The translations under genes were made by a program, and so were the position numbers. Source: Paraburkholderia sp. BL9I2N2 (GTDB lineage Bacteria; Pseudomonadota; Gammaproteobacteria; Burkholderiales; Burkholderiaceae). Taken from it: 64,000 nucleotides of DNA. The stretch spans positions 310,001 to 374,000 of the forward strand of contig NZ_SMGP01000004.1 in NCBI RefSeq assembly GCF_004339745.1. Direction: 5' to 3'. How positions within the stretch are numbered: the first letter of the stretch is position 1; the number at the start of each line of letters is the position of its first letter. Of this stretch, positions 24,759-34,148 are shown piece by piece. The notes under the pieces are model-generated. The model ran no database searches. It was given only the letters and a program-made list of their open reading frames with translations, and was not told where the DNA came from.

Positions 24759-26231
24759 TCAATCAAGCCCGCCCTGGCACATGTACTTGATCGACATGTA
24801 ATCGTCGAGTCCATATTTCGACCCTTCGCGGCCATAGCCCGATTCCTTCACGCCGCCGAACGGCGCCGCTTCGCTCGACACCGCGCCTTCATTGATGCCG
24901 ATCACGCCCGCTTCGAGCTGCGCGGCCACGCGATTGATGCGCCGCACGTCCTGCGTGTAGAAGTAGGCGGCGAGACCGAACGGCGTGTCGTTGGAGAGGC
25001 GGATCGCTTCGGCTTCGTCGTCGAAACGGAATAGCGGCGCGACCGGGCCGAAGGTTTCTTCGCAGCAGACGAGCATGTCGTCGCGCGCGTCCGTCAGCAC
25101 AGTCGGCGCGTAGTAGTTCGGGCCGAGTTCCGTCAAACGCTTGCCGCCGACCAGGATTTTCGCGCCGTGTTTGACGGCATCCTCCACGTGACGGGCAATC
25201 TTGTCGATCGCGCGTTCGTTGATCATCGGGCCGATCTGCGCGTCCGGGTCCGTTGCGGGCGCAACCTTCAAAGCGGCGACGCGTCGCGCGAGCAGTTCGG
25301 CGAAGCGCTCATAGACGCCAGCTTGCACATACACGCGGTTCGGACACACGCACGTCTGACCGCCATTGCGGAACTTCGCCGCCATCAGGCCGACAACAGC
25401 CGCGTCGAGATCGGCGTCGTCGAACACGATGAAGGGCGCGTTGCCGCCCAATTCCAGCGAGAGCTTCTTTAGCGTGCCCGCCGATTCTCGCGCGAGATGC
25501 TTGCCGACCGGCGTCGAACCGGTGAACGTGATCTTGCGCACGCGCGCGTCGGCGAGCCAATCGGCCACGGCGGCAATGCCCTGTTCACGCGACGCCGACA
25601 GCATGTTCAACACGCCATCCGGCAAACCGGCTTCCTGTGCGAGCGCGGCGAGGGCGAGCGCGGTGAGCGGCGTGTCTTCGGCGGGCTTGGCGACCACGGT
25701 GCAACCGGCCGCGAGCGCGGGCGCGATCTTGCGGGCGATCATGGCCAGCGGGAAATTCCACGGCGTGATCGCGGCGACTACGCCGACCGGTTCCTTCACC
25801 GCGCTCATGCGCTTGCCGCGCTGCTGCTGCGGAATCAGATCGCCGTAGATGCGGGTCGCTTCGTCGGCGAACCACGCCACGTACGACGCGCCGTAAGCGA
25901 CTTCGCCGCGGCTTTCCGCGAGCGGCTTGCCCTGTTCCATCGACATCAGCTTCGCGAGGTCGTCGGTATTGGCGACGATCAGCGCGTGCCAGCGGCGCAG
26001 AATCTCGGCGCGCTCGCGCGGCAGCTTGTCGCGCCATGCGGGGAAGGCGCGGGCGGCGGCGTCGGTGGCGGCGCGCGCGTCCACGGCGCCGCTGTTCGCG
26101 ACTTCGACGATCGTTTCGCCGGTGGCCGGGTTGGTGACGGCAAAGCGGGCGCCGTCGGCGGCGCCGGTCCATGCTCCGTCGATCAAATTCTGCGGGCGGA
26201 TCAGTTCATTGCGTGTCAATGCGAGAGACAT
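24759..26231 (-). CDS. gabD: NAD(P)-dependent succinate-semialdehyde dehydrogenase
   Basis: 490 residues, the usual GabD length. Catalytic Glu260 (LSLELGGNAPFIVF) and Cys294 (NGGQTCVCPNRV) are present, with PWNFPLAMIARKIAPALAAG and FTGSTPVGK for cofactor binding. The Cys-x-Cys at the active site (CVC) is a feature of GabD-type enzymes, which oxidise succinate semialdehyde to succinate at the end of GABA breakdown. No GABA aminotransferase is adjacent; the LacI gene upstream belongs to the galactan locus and is separated by 180 bases. Other omega-semialdehydes are possible substrates. Confidence 0.85.
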   Translation of the reverse strand: MSLALTRNELIRPQNLIDGAWTGAADGARFAVTNPATGETIVEVANSGAVDARAATDAAARAFPAWRDKLPRERAEILRRWHALIVANTDDLAKLMSMEQGKPLAESRGEVAYGASYVAWFADEATRIYGDLIPQQQRGKRMSAVKEPVGVVAAITPWNFPLAMIARKIAPALAAGCTVVAKPAEDTPLTALALAALAQEAGLPDGVLNMLSASREQGIAAVADWLADARVRKITFTGSTPVGKHLARESAGTLKKLSLELGGNAPFIVFDDADLDAAVVGLMAAKFRNGGQTCVCPNRVYVQAGVYERFAELLARRVAALKVAPATDPDAQIGPMINERAIDKIARHVEDAVKHGAKILVGGKRLTELGPNYYAPTVLTDARDDMLVCCEETFGPVAPLFRFDDEAEAIRLSNDTPFGLAAYFYTQDVRRINRVAAQLEAGVIGINEGAVSSEAAPFGGVKESGYGREGSKYGLDDYMSIKYMCQGGLD

Positions 26232-26360
26232 TCGGTTGCTCCTTCAGGTTGCCCTTGACGTAGCGAGGCTCGCGGCCGCGTACGCGCGTCGATTGATGGA
26301 TCGATGCTACGCCTCTACCGCAATCGATGAAATTGCCAATCGAGGCGCCGGCGGTTTGCA

Positions 26361-26397
26361 CGCCGTTTTTTTTCGGCGATGACAGCATTTTCTGCTG
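26361..26397. terminator. Paired hairpins downstream of the lacI-type gene
   Basis: CGCCG-TTTTTTTT-CGGCG (26361-26378) and CAGCA-TTTTC-TGCTG (26383-26397) lie just after the end of the LacI gene on the minus strand and before gabD. Neither has a clean U-tract in the minus direction, so they may act as weak terminators or as processing sites separating the two genes. Confidence 0.3.
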
Positions 26398-26411
26398 ATT
26401 ACCCTGCAAAT

Positions 26412-27428
26412 TCATTTCAGCCGTCGCGGGCCGGTCGACGCGCGCACCACTAAGGTGGGCGGCGGCGCCAGCACCATCGACGGCTGCTGATGCGGCGTCT
26501 GGATCAGCCGGATCAGACTTTCGATCGACAACTCCGCGATCGCCGCCGTCTGAATTGCGACTGTCGTGAGGGCAGGGTGCACCTGATGGGCGAGTTGAAT
26601 GTCGGTAATGCCGATCACCGACACGTCGTTGGGTACCGAACGGCCCAGCGTGATCAGGGCCTGCGCCGCGCCGATCGCGAGCAGGTCGTTGGTCGCGAAG
26701 ATCGCGGTGAGGTGCGGCCGGTTCGCCATCAGTTGCATGCAGGCGGCGTAGCCGGCGTCGATCGAGTCGCGGATCTGCAGCACCGCGGCCGCATCGGTCT
26801 CGATGCCGGCGGCGCGCATCGCCGCGCGAAAACCGTTGGAGCGCGCGTCCTGCAAGCCGCCGCAACCGTCGCCGATCAGGAGGCCGATTTCGTGATGGCC
26901 GAGTTCGAGCAGATGCCGCGCGGCCAACTCGCCCGCGTGGGCAAAGTCCACGGCGATGCAAGGCAGCGCGGGCGGCGCTTCCGGGTGCTCCCACATGGCC
27001 AGCAGGATCGGCGCGCTGTGCGTGGCCGAAGCGCACAGGTCGTTGATCGTGATGTCCGTGTTCATGACGAGCACGCCGTCGGCCAGCGTGCCCGCGATCT
27101 GGTTCAGATAGGCGCGGCCGATCTCGGCGTCATCGTCAGTATTGCAAACCATCAGGAAGTGGCCGGCTTTGCGCGCGGCGCGCTCGGCGGCCAGCACGAA
27201 CTCAGGATAGAACGGGTTGGAGATATTCGAGAGCATCAAGGCGAGCGTCGACGAGCGGCCCTCGGCCAGCGCACGCGCATTCAGATTGGGCCGATAGCCG
27301 AGATCGGCGATTGCCTTGAGCACGCGTTCAGCCGTTTCCGGGCGCACTTTCTCGCGGTTGCGCAGCACGTTGGAGACGGTCGCGGCGGTAACGTGAGCGC
27401 GTTTCGCGACTTCGGACAAAGTGACCAT
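26412..27428 (-). CDS. LacI-family repressor of the galactan locus
   Basis: 338 residues. The N-terminal helix-turn-helix (VTLSEVAKRAHVTAATVSNVLRN) and hinge helix (YRPNLNARALAEGRS) are classical LacI family; the remainder is a periplasmic-binding-protein-like sugar-sensing domain (LMLSNISNPFYPEF; AIFATNDLLAIGAAQAL). Divergent from the sugar ABC operon, with two matching palindromes in the shared intergenic region. By position it is the counterpart of Bacillus GanR, expected to repress until galacto-oligosaccharide or galactobiose is present. GGGA lies about 9 bases before the ATG. Confidence 0.88.
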   Translation of the reverse strand: MVTLSEVAKRAHVTAATVSNVLRNREKVRPETAERVLKAIADLGYRPNLNARALAEGRSSTLALMLSNISNPFYPEFVLAAERAARKAGHFLMVCNTDDDAEIGRAYLNQIAGTLADGVLVMNTDITINDLCASATHSAPILLAMWEHPEAPPALPCIAVDFAHAGELAARHLLELGHHEIGLLIGDGCGGLQDARSNGFRAAMRAAGIETDAAAVLQIRDSIDAGYAACMQLMANRPHLTAIFATNDLLAIGAAQALITLGRSVPNDVSVIGITDIQLAHQVHPALTTVAIQTAAIAELSIESLIRLIQTPHQQPSMVLAPPPTLVVRASTGPRRLK

Positions 27429-27547
27429 ATGCGATTTATCCCATATTCAGGGAATGCGATTCAAATGTTGCAAGCTGAGGACGACGTTGATAACTTGCTG
27501 GAAAACACAGCGGAGACACCCACCATGACTTTTTCCCTCGAACTCGA

Positions 27548-27563
27548 ATTTAAGCGATTAAAT
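27548..27563. promoter_or_regulatory. LacI-type operator O1
   Basis: ATTTAAGCGATTAAAT: perfect 6-bp arms around a central GCGA, with the CG core that LacI-family hinge helices insert into. Lies just upstream of the -35 element at 27566. Confidence 0.75.
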
Positions 27564-27565
27564 GC

Positions 27566-27594
27566 TTGCCGCACAAGGGCTAGCCACTTATTTT
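27566..27594 (+). promoter_or_regulatory. Sigma-70-type promoter of the galactan operon
   Basis: TTGCCG (27566-27571), 17-base spacer, TATTTT (27589-27594). The predicted start near 27601 coincides with the left edge of the second operator, so the promoter is bracketed by both repressor sites. Confidence 0.6.
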
Positions 27595-27602
27595 TCACAG
27601 AA

Positions 27603-27618
27603 ATTTAAGCGGTTAAAT
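27603..27618. promoter_or_regulatory. LacI-type operator O2
   Basis: ATTTAAGCGGTTAAAT, identical to O1 except for one central base. The centres are 55 bp apart, close to five helical turns, and O2 covers the start of transcription, just before the GGAGG of the first gene. This spacing would allow one tetramer or two dimers to block the promoter. Confidence 0.75.
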
Positions 27619-27632
27619 CCGAAGGAGGCAGC

Positions 27633-28772
27633 ATGGCAGGGATTCGCTTGACGAATGTGCAGAAGTCGTACGGTGACCATCCGCCGGTGATCCGACGCGT
27701 AAATCTGGAAATCGCGCAGCACGAGTTCTGCGTCTTTCTTGGGCCGTCGGGTTGCGGCAAGTCGACCCTGCTGAGAATGATCGCCGGCCTCGAAGACCTG
27801 AGCGAAGGCGAGTTGCACATCGGCGGCCGTCTCGTGAACGACGTGGCCGCCGCGGCGCGCGGCGTGGCGATGGTGTTTCAGAGTTACGCGCTGTTTCCGC
27901 ACATGACCGTGTTCGACAACATGGCATTCGGACTGAAACTCGCGAAACAGCCCAAGGACGTGATAGACAGCAAGGTCCGCGAAGCCGCGCGCATTCTGCA
28001 ATTGGATGATTATTTGCAGCGCTATCCGAAGGCGCTTTCGGGTGGTCAGCGGCAGCGCGTCGCGATCGGCCGGGCGATCGTGCGTGAGCCCGGCGTGTTT
28101 CTGTTCGACGAGCCGCTCTCAAATCTCGACGCTGCGCTGCGTGGTCAGACGCGAGTCGAAATCGCGCGCCTGCATCAGCGCTTCGCCAACGCGAGCGTGG
28201 TGTACGTGACCCACGATCAGGTTGAAGCGATGACCCTCGCCGACCGGATCGTGCTGCTGCACGCCGGCGCGGATGCGGAGCGCTTCGGCAGCATCGCGCA
28301 GAGCGGCGCGCCGCTCGAGTTGTATCACCATCCGAAGTCGCGCTTCGTGGCGGGCTTCATCGGTTCGCCGCGCATGAATTTCATCGACGCCGTGGTCGAC
28401 TCGATCGAACCAGGCAGTGTGACGGTCTCGTTGCTAAAAAGCGGCGAGCGTTTGAGCGCGCACGTCGACGGTCAACGCTTGCAGCGCGGCCAGCCGGTCA
28501 CGCTCGGCGTGCGGCCCGAACATCTGCGGCTCGATGGCGACGGGCAATTCGTGCAGTGCACGACGGTGCTCTCGGAACGGCTCGGCGAGCACAGCTATAT
28601 TCACGCGGATCACGCGGCGGGCACGCTCATCGCCAAGGCCGCGGGCGATACGCCGATCGGTTCCGGCGAGCGCATCGCCATTCATGTTCCGCCTTCCGCG
28701 TGTCATCTGTTCGACGCGGATGGATTGGCATTGCGGCGAAGCACCTTCGAACCCGAGCGGGCCGCCGCTTGA
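27633..28772 (+). CDS. Sugar ABC transporter ATP-binding protein (MsmK/UgpC type)
   Basis: 379 residues. Walker A GPSGCGKST at 37-45, signature LSGGQRQR near 133-140, Walker B VFLFDEPLSNLDAALR, then a switch His (VTHDQVEAMTLADR). A C-terminal regulatory OB-fold-like region (GVRPEHLRL) places it with the CUT1 carbohydrate ATPases. GGAGG precedes the ATG and the second operator overlaps the leader. Unlike Bacillus gan operons, which borrow the shared ATPase MsmX, this locus has its own. Confidence 0.9.
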   Translation: MAGIRLTNVQKSYGDHPPVIRRVNLEIAQHEFCVFLGPSGCGKSTLLRMIAGLEDLSEGELHIGGRLVNDVAAAARGVAMVFQSYALFPHMTVFDNMAFGLKLAKQPKDVIDSKVREAARILQLDDYLQRYPKALSGGQRQRVAIGRAIVREPGVFLFDEPLSNLDAALRGQTRVEIARLHQRFANASVVYVTHDQVEAMTLADRIVLLHAGADAERFGSIAQSGAPLELYHHPKSRFVAGFIGSPRMNFIDAVVDSIEPGSVTVSLLKSGERLSAHVDGQRLQRGQPVTLGVRPEHLRLDGDGQFVQCTTVLSERLGEHSYIHADHAAGTLIAKAAGDTPIGSGERIAIHVPPSACHLFDADGLALRRSTFEPERAAA

Positions 28773-28893
28773 GTTTTCATTCGTGAGCGCTGAAAACACC
28801 CACTGATTCATCAAAGCCGAATTCCGCCACAGAGCGGGTTACATCGCCGGCAGCCACACGCTGCCGGTCAACAAGGTATCAAGGAGACACAAG

Positions 28894-30147
28894 ATGATTG
28901 CTCTTCGCCTTCGCCGTCTTGCACAGGTGTCGATCGCAGCCGCGCTGGTTGCCGGCTCGCTCTGCTGTGCCGCCGTCGACGCCGCCACGCTCAACGTCAA
29001 CGTATCGGCGCGCGGTAATCAGCGCTCGACGTGGCAGGACGCGTTCGACAAGTTCAAGAAAGCCAATCCCGATGTCGATCTCAAGGTGACCTACATCACC
29101 GAGGAAGCGTACAAGGTGCAGATGAGCGGCTGGCTCGCCACCGATCCGCCCGACGTCGTCTCGTGGCACGACGGCGAGCGCATGGCGTATTACGCGCAAC
29201 GCGGCCTGCTCGAAGACCTGTCGTCGGACTGGAGCAAGAACGGCTGGTCGCAGCAGTACGCGTCGGTGAAGGAAGCGTCGACATATAAGGGCAAGCAGTA
29301 CGCGGCGCCGCTCGGCTATGACGCCTACGGTTTCTTCTATCGCAAGGATCTGTTCGAGAAGGCCGGCATCAAGAGCGAGCCGAAGACGTGGGACGAATTC
29401 CTCGATGCCTGCAAGAAGCTGAAGGCGAGCGGCGTGGCGCCGATCGCCGTGGCCGCGCGCGATAGCTGGACGCTCGCCGCCTGGTTCGATTACCTCGATT
29501 TGCGCATCAACGGCAACGCATTCCATCAGCAATTGATGGCGGGCGAAATTCCGTACACCGATGCGCGCGTCAAGAAGGTCTACACCGCGTGGAAAACGCT
29601 GATCGACGATCACTACTTCATCGACAACGCGCTCTCCTACGACCTCGATTCGATCGCGCCGTTTCTCGTGAACGGCAAGGCGTCGATGATGCTGATGGGC
29701 ACGTTCTTCTCCGCGAGCATTCCGGCGAACCTCAAACCGCAAACCGGCTTTTTCCGCTTCCCGGTGATCGACGCCAATGTGCCGATGGCCGAAGACGGTC
29801 CGGTCAACGTGCTGCTGATTCCCGCGAAAGCGAAGAACAAGGCCGACGCGCGCAGGCTGCTCGCCTTCATGGAACAGCCGCAGATCAACGCCGATCTCGC
29901 GAAGGGCTGGGGTCAACTGCCGTCGAATAGCCAATCGGCGGAACCTGAAGACGCGATTTCGAAGGTCGGCTTCCAGACGCTCGCCAACACCAAAGGCGGC
30001 ATTGCGCAGTTCTACGATCGCGACATGCAGAAGGAAATGGCCGACGAAGGCATGAAGGCGATGCAGCAGTTCTACAGCGATCCGTCGCAACTCGACGCCG
30101 TGCTCGTGCGTCTCGAAGCGACCCGCAAGCGCATCTACCAGAAGTAA
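28894..30147 (+). CDS. Sugar ABC transporter substrate-binding protein (GanS-like)
   Basis: 417 residues, CUT1-type solute-binding protein with an N-terminal Sec signal peptide (two arginine-rich turns, a hydrophobic core, cleavage probably near CCAAVDAA). The mature part opens NVNVSARGNQRSTWQDAFDKF and has the DPPDVVSWHDGERM and APLGYDAYGFFYRKDLFEKAG blocks of family-1 binding proteins. No lipobox fits. Follows the ATPase by 121 bases; AAGGAG 8 bases before ATG. By context it binds beta-1,4-galacto-oligosaccharides released by the endo-galactanase. Confidence 0.88.
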   Translation: MIALRLRRLAQVSIAAALVAGSLCCAAVDAATLNVNVSARGNQRSTWQDAFDKFKKANPDVDLKVTYITEEAYKVQMSGWLATDPPDVVSWHDGERMAYYAQRGLLEDLSSDWSKNGWSQQYASVKEASTYKGKQYAAPLGYDAYGFFYRKDLFEKAGIKSEPKTWDEFLDACKKLKASGVAPIAVAARDSWTLAAWFDYLDLRINGNAFHQQLMAGEIPYTDARVKKVYTAWKTLIDDHYFIDNALSYDLDSIAPFLVNGKASMMLMGTFFSASIPANLKPQTGFFRFPVIDANVPMAEDGPVNVLLIPAKAKNKADARRLLAFMEQPQINADLAKGWGQLPSNSQSAEPEDAISKVGFQTLANTKGGIAQFYDRDMQKEMADEGMKAMQQFYSDPSQLDAVLVRLEATRKRIYQK

Positions 30148-30160
30148 AGAAATAAGCCCT

Positions 30161-30192
30161 GAGCGCCGGCGACGTAGCAACGGCCGGCGCTC
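30161..30192 (+). other. Intercistronic hairpin after the binding-protein gene
   Basis: GAGCGCCGGC (30161-30170) pairs perfectly with GCCGGCGCTC (30183-30192) around a 12-base loop, just after the binding-protein stop. No U-tract follows. Such hairpins commonly protect the upstream message and lower permease expression. Confidence 0.55.
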
Positions 30193-30232
30193 GTCCTCGA
30201 TTCGTCTTCGATTTTCCGACGAGGCCCGATCC

Positions 30233-31138
30233 ATGTCTCATTCCGCAGCGCGCCGCCTACCCGCGGCTTCGCACCGTCACGTCTCGACGACGCGCCGTCA
30301 CCAGCACCGCGCCGCGTTTTTCTTCCTGTTGCCGGGCTGCGCGTTGTTCTGCCTGTGCGTGGTGTATCCGATCATCAGCAGCATTTCGCTCAGCTTTTAC
30401 CACTGGGACGGCATGACGCCGAAGACCTTCGCGGGTTTCGACAACTACATCGAGCTGTTTCATGCCGACACGTTCTATACGGCGCTCAAGAACAATCTCA
30501 TCTGGCTCGTGCTGTTCCTGCTCGCTCCGCCGCTCGGCCTGCTGTTCGCGTTGTATCTGAACCAGCATATCCGTGGCATGCGCGTCGTGAAGTCGCTGTT
30601 CTTCGCGCCGTTCGTGCTCTCCGGCGTGGTGGTCGGTCTCGTGTTCAGCTGGTTCTACGACCCGGGCTTCGGCTTGCTTCGTCTGATTGTCGGCCACGGT
30701 ATTCCCGTGCTCGGCGATCCGCACACGGTGACGTTCGGCATAGTCTTCGCCGCGCTGTGGCCGCAAACACCGTTCTGCATGGTGCTGTATCTCACGGGCT
30801 TGACCGGTATCAACCCGGAAGTGGTCGAGGCGGCGCGCATGGAAGGCGCCAAGGGCGTGAAGTTGCTGTGGTACGTGATCCTGCCGCAACTGCGGCCCGC
30901 CACGTTCATGGCCGTGGTGCTGACGGTGATCGGCGCGCTGCGCAGCTTCGATCTGATCGCGGTGATGAGCGGCGGCGGTCCGTTCGACAGCTCCACCGTG
31001 CTCGCCTATTACATGTACGACCAGGCCATCAAGTACTACCGCGAAGGCTATTCCGCGGCGATTGCCGTGGTGCTGTTCGCCATCATGCTCGTCTACATCG
31101 TGTTCCATTTGCGCCGCATGCTGCGCGAAGAACGCTGA
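30233..31138 (+). CDS. Sugar ABC transporter permease (GanP/MalF-like)
   Basis: 301 residues, six membrane helices. The coupling EAA loop is clear: GINPEVVEAARMEGAKGVKLLW (read as EAARMEGAKG with the following V-I-L-P). The N-terminal FFFLLPGCALFCLCVVYP and LSFYHWDGMTP segments are typical for CUT1 first permeases. GAGG lies 8 bases before the ATG. Followed after 19 bases by the second permease. Confidence 0.88.
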   Translation: MSHSAARRLPAASHRHVSTTRRHQHRAAFFFLLPGCALFCLCVVYPIISSISLSFYHWDGMTPKTFAGFDNYIELFHADTFYTALKNNLIWLVLFLLAPPLGLLFALYLNQHIRGMRVVKSLFFAPFVLSGVVVGLVFSWFYDPGFGLLRLIVGHGIPVLGDPHTVTFGIVFAALWPQTPFCMVLYLTGLTGINPEVVEAARMEGAKGVKLLWYVILPQLRPATFMAVVLTVIGALRSFDLIAVMSGGGPFDSSTVLAYYMYDQAIKYYREGYSAAIAVVLFAIMLVYIVFHLRRMLREER

Positions 31139-31157
31139 TCTCCAGGAGTTACGTGTC

Positions 31158-32008
31158 ATGTATCCGCTTCCCGTCGAACGCTGGAAACCGCTCAATCGCA
31201 CGCTTTACAAAGTGTCGCTGCCCGTCGCGCTGCTGATCTGGCTGCTGCCGATGCTGGCCGTGCTCGTCACGTCGATCCGTTCATCGGACGAGCTTTCGCA
31301 AGGCGATTACTGGGGCTGGCCCAAACACTTCGCGCTGATCGAAAACTACGGCGCCGCGCTCACGCAAACGCCGATGCTGCATTACTTCACCAACAGCGTG
31401 CTGATCACGGTGCCGTCGGTGATTGGCGCGATCGTGCTGGCGTCGATGGCGGGTTTTGCTTTGGCGACCTATCGGTTTCCGGGCAATACGGCGGTGTTGT
31501 TCGCGTTCGTCGCCGGCATTTCGTGCCGATCCAGATCCTGATGATCCCGGTGCGCGACATGGCGCTGAAGGTCGGACTCTTCAACAGCGTCTGGGCGCTG
31601 GTGATTTTCCACGTGTCGTTTCAGACCGGGTTTTGCACACTGTTTCTGCGCAATTTCATCAAACAGTTGCCGTTCGAAATGATCGAGGCCGCGCGCGTGG
31701 AAGGCGCGAGCGAATGGACTATCTACCTGCGCATCGTGCTGCCGCTGATCCGGCCCGCGCTCGCCGCGCTCGGCATTCTGGTGTTCACGTTCGTGTGGAA
31801 CGACTACTTCTGGGCGCTGTGTCTCACGCAAGGCGACGACGCCGCGCCGATCACGGTGGGCGTCGCGGCGCTCAAGGGCCAATGGACGACCGCGTGGAAT
31901 CTGGTCGCCGCCGGTTCGGTGCTGGCCGCGTTGCCTTCCGTGCTGATGTTCTTCGCGATGCAAAAGCATTTCGTCGCCGGTCTGACCTTCGGTGCAAGCA
32001 AGGGCTGA
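31158..32008 (+). pseudogene. Sugar ABC transporter permease (GanQ/MalG-like), frameshifted
   Basis: ATG 31158 (CCAGGAG upstream) opens a MalG-like permease that runs in frame to about base 31515 (LATYRFPGNTAVLFAFVAG) and then reads ISCRSRS and stops at 31541. The rest of the protein (PIQILMIPVRDMALKVGLFNSVWALV, EAARVEGASEW coupling loop, final FVAGLTFGASKG) continues in the -1 frame from about 31520 to 32008. One missing base near 31516-31522, where family members read A-G-N-F-V-P, restores a 283-residue permease. Either a true lesion that disables import or a sequencing error; the flanking genes are intact. Confidence 0.85.
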
Positions 32009-32045
32009 GCGCCTGTTCGACGTCATCCAACAACGAGACTTTCTC

Positions 32046-34010
32046 ATGCAACTTGGTGTCTGTTATTACCCGGAACAATGGCCGCGCACGATGTGGGCCG
32101 ACGACGCGAAACGTATGGTCGATCTCGGCATCACGCATGTGCGGATTGCCGAATTCGCGTGGAGCCGAATGGAGCCGCGCGCCGGCGAATTCGTGTGGGA
32201 ATGGCTCGACGAAGCCGTCGCCACGTTGGCGGCCGCGGGGCTGAAGCTCGTGCTCGGCACGCCGACCGCTTCGCCGCCGAAGTGGCTGATCGACGCGTAT
32301 CCGGAAGTGCTGCCGGTGCGCGCCGACGGCACGCGCTGGAATTTCGGCTCGCGCCGTCACTACGATATATCCAGCGAAACCTATCGCCGCGAGTGCTTGC
32401 GAATCGTCACGGCGATGGCGCAACGCTATGGAAGGCATCCTTCCATCGTCGCGTGGCAGACCGACAACGAACTCGGCTGCCACGATACCGTACCCAGCTA
32501 TTCGCCAGCAGCGCTCGGGCGCTTTCAAAGCTGGCTGCGGCGGCGCTATGAAACCGTTGAGGCGCTCAACGACGCGTGGGGCAACGTGTTCTGGAGCATG
32601 GAGTATCCGTCGTTCGAGGCGATCGGCTTGCCGAACCTCACGCCGACCGACGCCAATCCGATTCATCTGCTCGACTTCCGCCGCTTCATGTCGGACGAGG
32701 TGGCGAGTTTTCATCGCGAGCAGATCGATGTATTGCGCGAGCACGCGCCGAAGGCGGACTTGCTGCACAACTTCATGGGTTTTTTCACGACCTTCGATCA
32801 CTACCGCTTCGCCAAAGACAATGCGCTCGATGTCGCCGCGTGGGACAGCTATCCGATCGCGCGCACCGAATCGATCGCGCTGCCCGACGAGCAGAAGGCG
32901 CGTTATGTGCGCACCGCGCATCCCGACGTTTCCGCGTTTGACCATGACCGCTACCGCGCGATAGGCAACGGACGCTTCTGGGTGATGGAGCAGCAGGCCG
33001 GGCCGGTCAACTGGGCGCCGTGGAATCCGGTGCCCGCGAAAGGCATGGTCCGGCTGTGGGCTTACGAGGCGTTCGCGCATGGCGCGGAACTGGTGTCGTA
33101 TTTCCGTTGGCGTCAGTGTCCGTATGCGCAGGAACAGATGCATTCCGGGCTCAATCTGCCGAATAACGAATTGTCGCCGGGCGGCCTCGAAGTGCAACAG
33201 GCGGCGCGCGAGATCGCCGCTTGCGCCGCGCTGTCGGAACTCGCCGCGCCGTCGCGCGCATCTGTTGCGCTCGTATTCGACTACGAGACGCAATGGATGT
33301 TCGAGATTCAGCGTCATGGCAAAACCTTCGATTATCAGACGCTCGCGTTCGACTACTACGAGTCGTTGCGCGAGCTCGGGCTCGACGTCGATATCGTGTC
33401 GAGCCGCGCGGATCTAACGGGCTATGCCATGGTGGTAGTGCCCAGCATTGCGGTGATCGACGACGCGCTCGTGCATCAGATCGAGCGGAGCGAAGCGCAA
33501 TGGGTCTTCGGCCCGCGCAGCGGCTCGAAAACCGACAGCTTCGCCGTTCCTTCCACTCTGCCGCCCGGCGCCTTGCAACGCGTTCTGCCGATGCAGGTGC
33601 TCGAAATCGAGACGTTGCGGCCCACACTGGCGCCCGCGGTGTCGATCGGCGGCATGCATGGTGCGGCGATACATTGGCGCGAGCACGTGCGGGCCAATGG
33701 CGACACGCAGGTCGACGCGCAATTCGACGACACGTGGCCGGCGATTCTCTCGCACGGCAAGGTTCGCTATGTGGCGGGCTGGCTGTCGCACGCGTTGCAT
33801 CGCACGGTATTGCAACAGGCGGCGCATGAGGCCGGGATCGACACGCAGCTATTGGCGGAAGGCTTGCGCATTCGGCGACGCGGCGATCTGACGTTTGCGT
33901 TCAATTTTGGCGCAGAGCCCGTGCATGCGCCGGCGCCGACAGACACGACGTTCGTGCTCGGTAACGCGCTGTTGAAAACGGGCGATGTCTGCGCGTGGAA
34001 GAACGTCTGA
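32046..34010 (+). CDS. GH42 beta-galactosidase (GanA-like)
   Basis: 654 residues from ATG 32046; the longer frame upstream is out of family. GVCYYPEQWP opens the TIM barrel. Acid/base Glu142 (WQTDNELGCHD) and nucleophile Glu315 (FWVMEQQAGPVNW) are in place, with WDSYP between them; a glutamine-amidotransferase-like middle domain and a small beta C-terminal domain follow. No signal peptide, so it acts in the cytosol on imported galacto-oligosaccharides. Length and order match GH42 enzymes of galactan loci. GAGA about 8 bases upstream. Confidence 0.92.
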   Translation: MQLGVCYYPEQWPRTMWADDAKRMVDLGITHVRIAEFAWSRMEPRAGEFVWEWLDEAVATLAAAGLKLVLGTPTASPPKWLIDAYPEVLPVRADGTRWNFGSRRHYDISSETYRRECLRIVTAMAQRYGRHPSIVAWQTDNELGCHDTVPSYSPAALGRFQSWLRRRYETVEALNDAWGNVFWSMEYPSFEAIGLPNLTPTDANPIHLLDFRRFMSDEVASFHREQIDVLREHAPKADLLHNFMGFFTTFDHYRFAKDNALDVAAWDSYPIARTESIALPDEQKARYVRTAHPDVSAFDHDRYRAIGNGRFWVMEQQAGPVNWAPWNPVPAKGMVRLWAYEAFAHGAELVSYFRWRQCPYAQEQMHSGLNLPNNELSPGGLEVQQAAREIAACAALSELAAPSRASVALVFDYETQWMFEIQRHGKTFDYQTLAFDYYESLRELGLDVDIVSSRADLTGYAMVVVPSIAVIDDALVHQIERSEAQWVFGPRSGSKTDSFAVPSTLPPGALQRVLPMQVLEIETLRPTLAPAVSIGGMHGAAIHWREHVRANGDTQVDAQFDDTWPAILSHGKVRYVAGWLSHALHRTVLQQAAHEAGIDTQLLAEGLRIRRRGDLTFAFNFGAEPVHAPAPTDTTFVLGNALLKTGDVCAWKNV

Positions 34011-34148
34011 GGCCGTTGGCTGTTCGACGGAATCGAATCGAACCGAGTCGAAAAAGTGTGTGTTTGTCGGAGGGTGAAACTCAAGCGCTTCAACCTGGGA
34101 CCAGGCGGCCTTCAGACTAGCCGCCCATCAATAGATGGAGGATGACAG

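Noticed and set aside
28879..30234. Long minus-strand frame opposite the binding-protein gene
   Set aside because: Arg/His-rich translation without family features, mirror of a well-supported plus-strand gene in GC-rich DNA.
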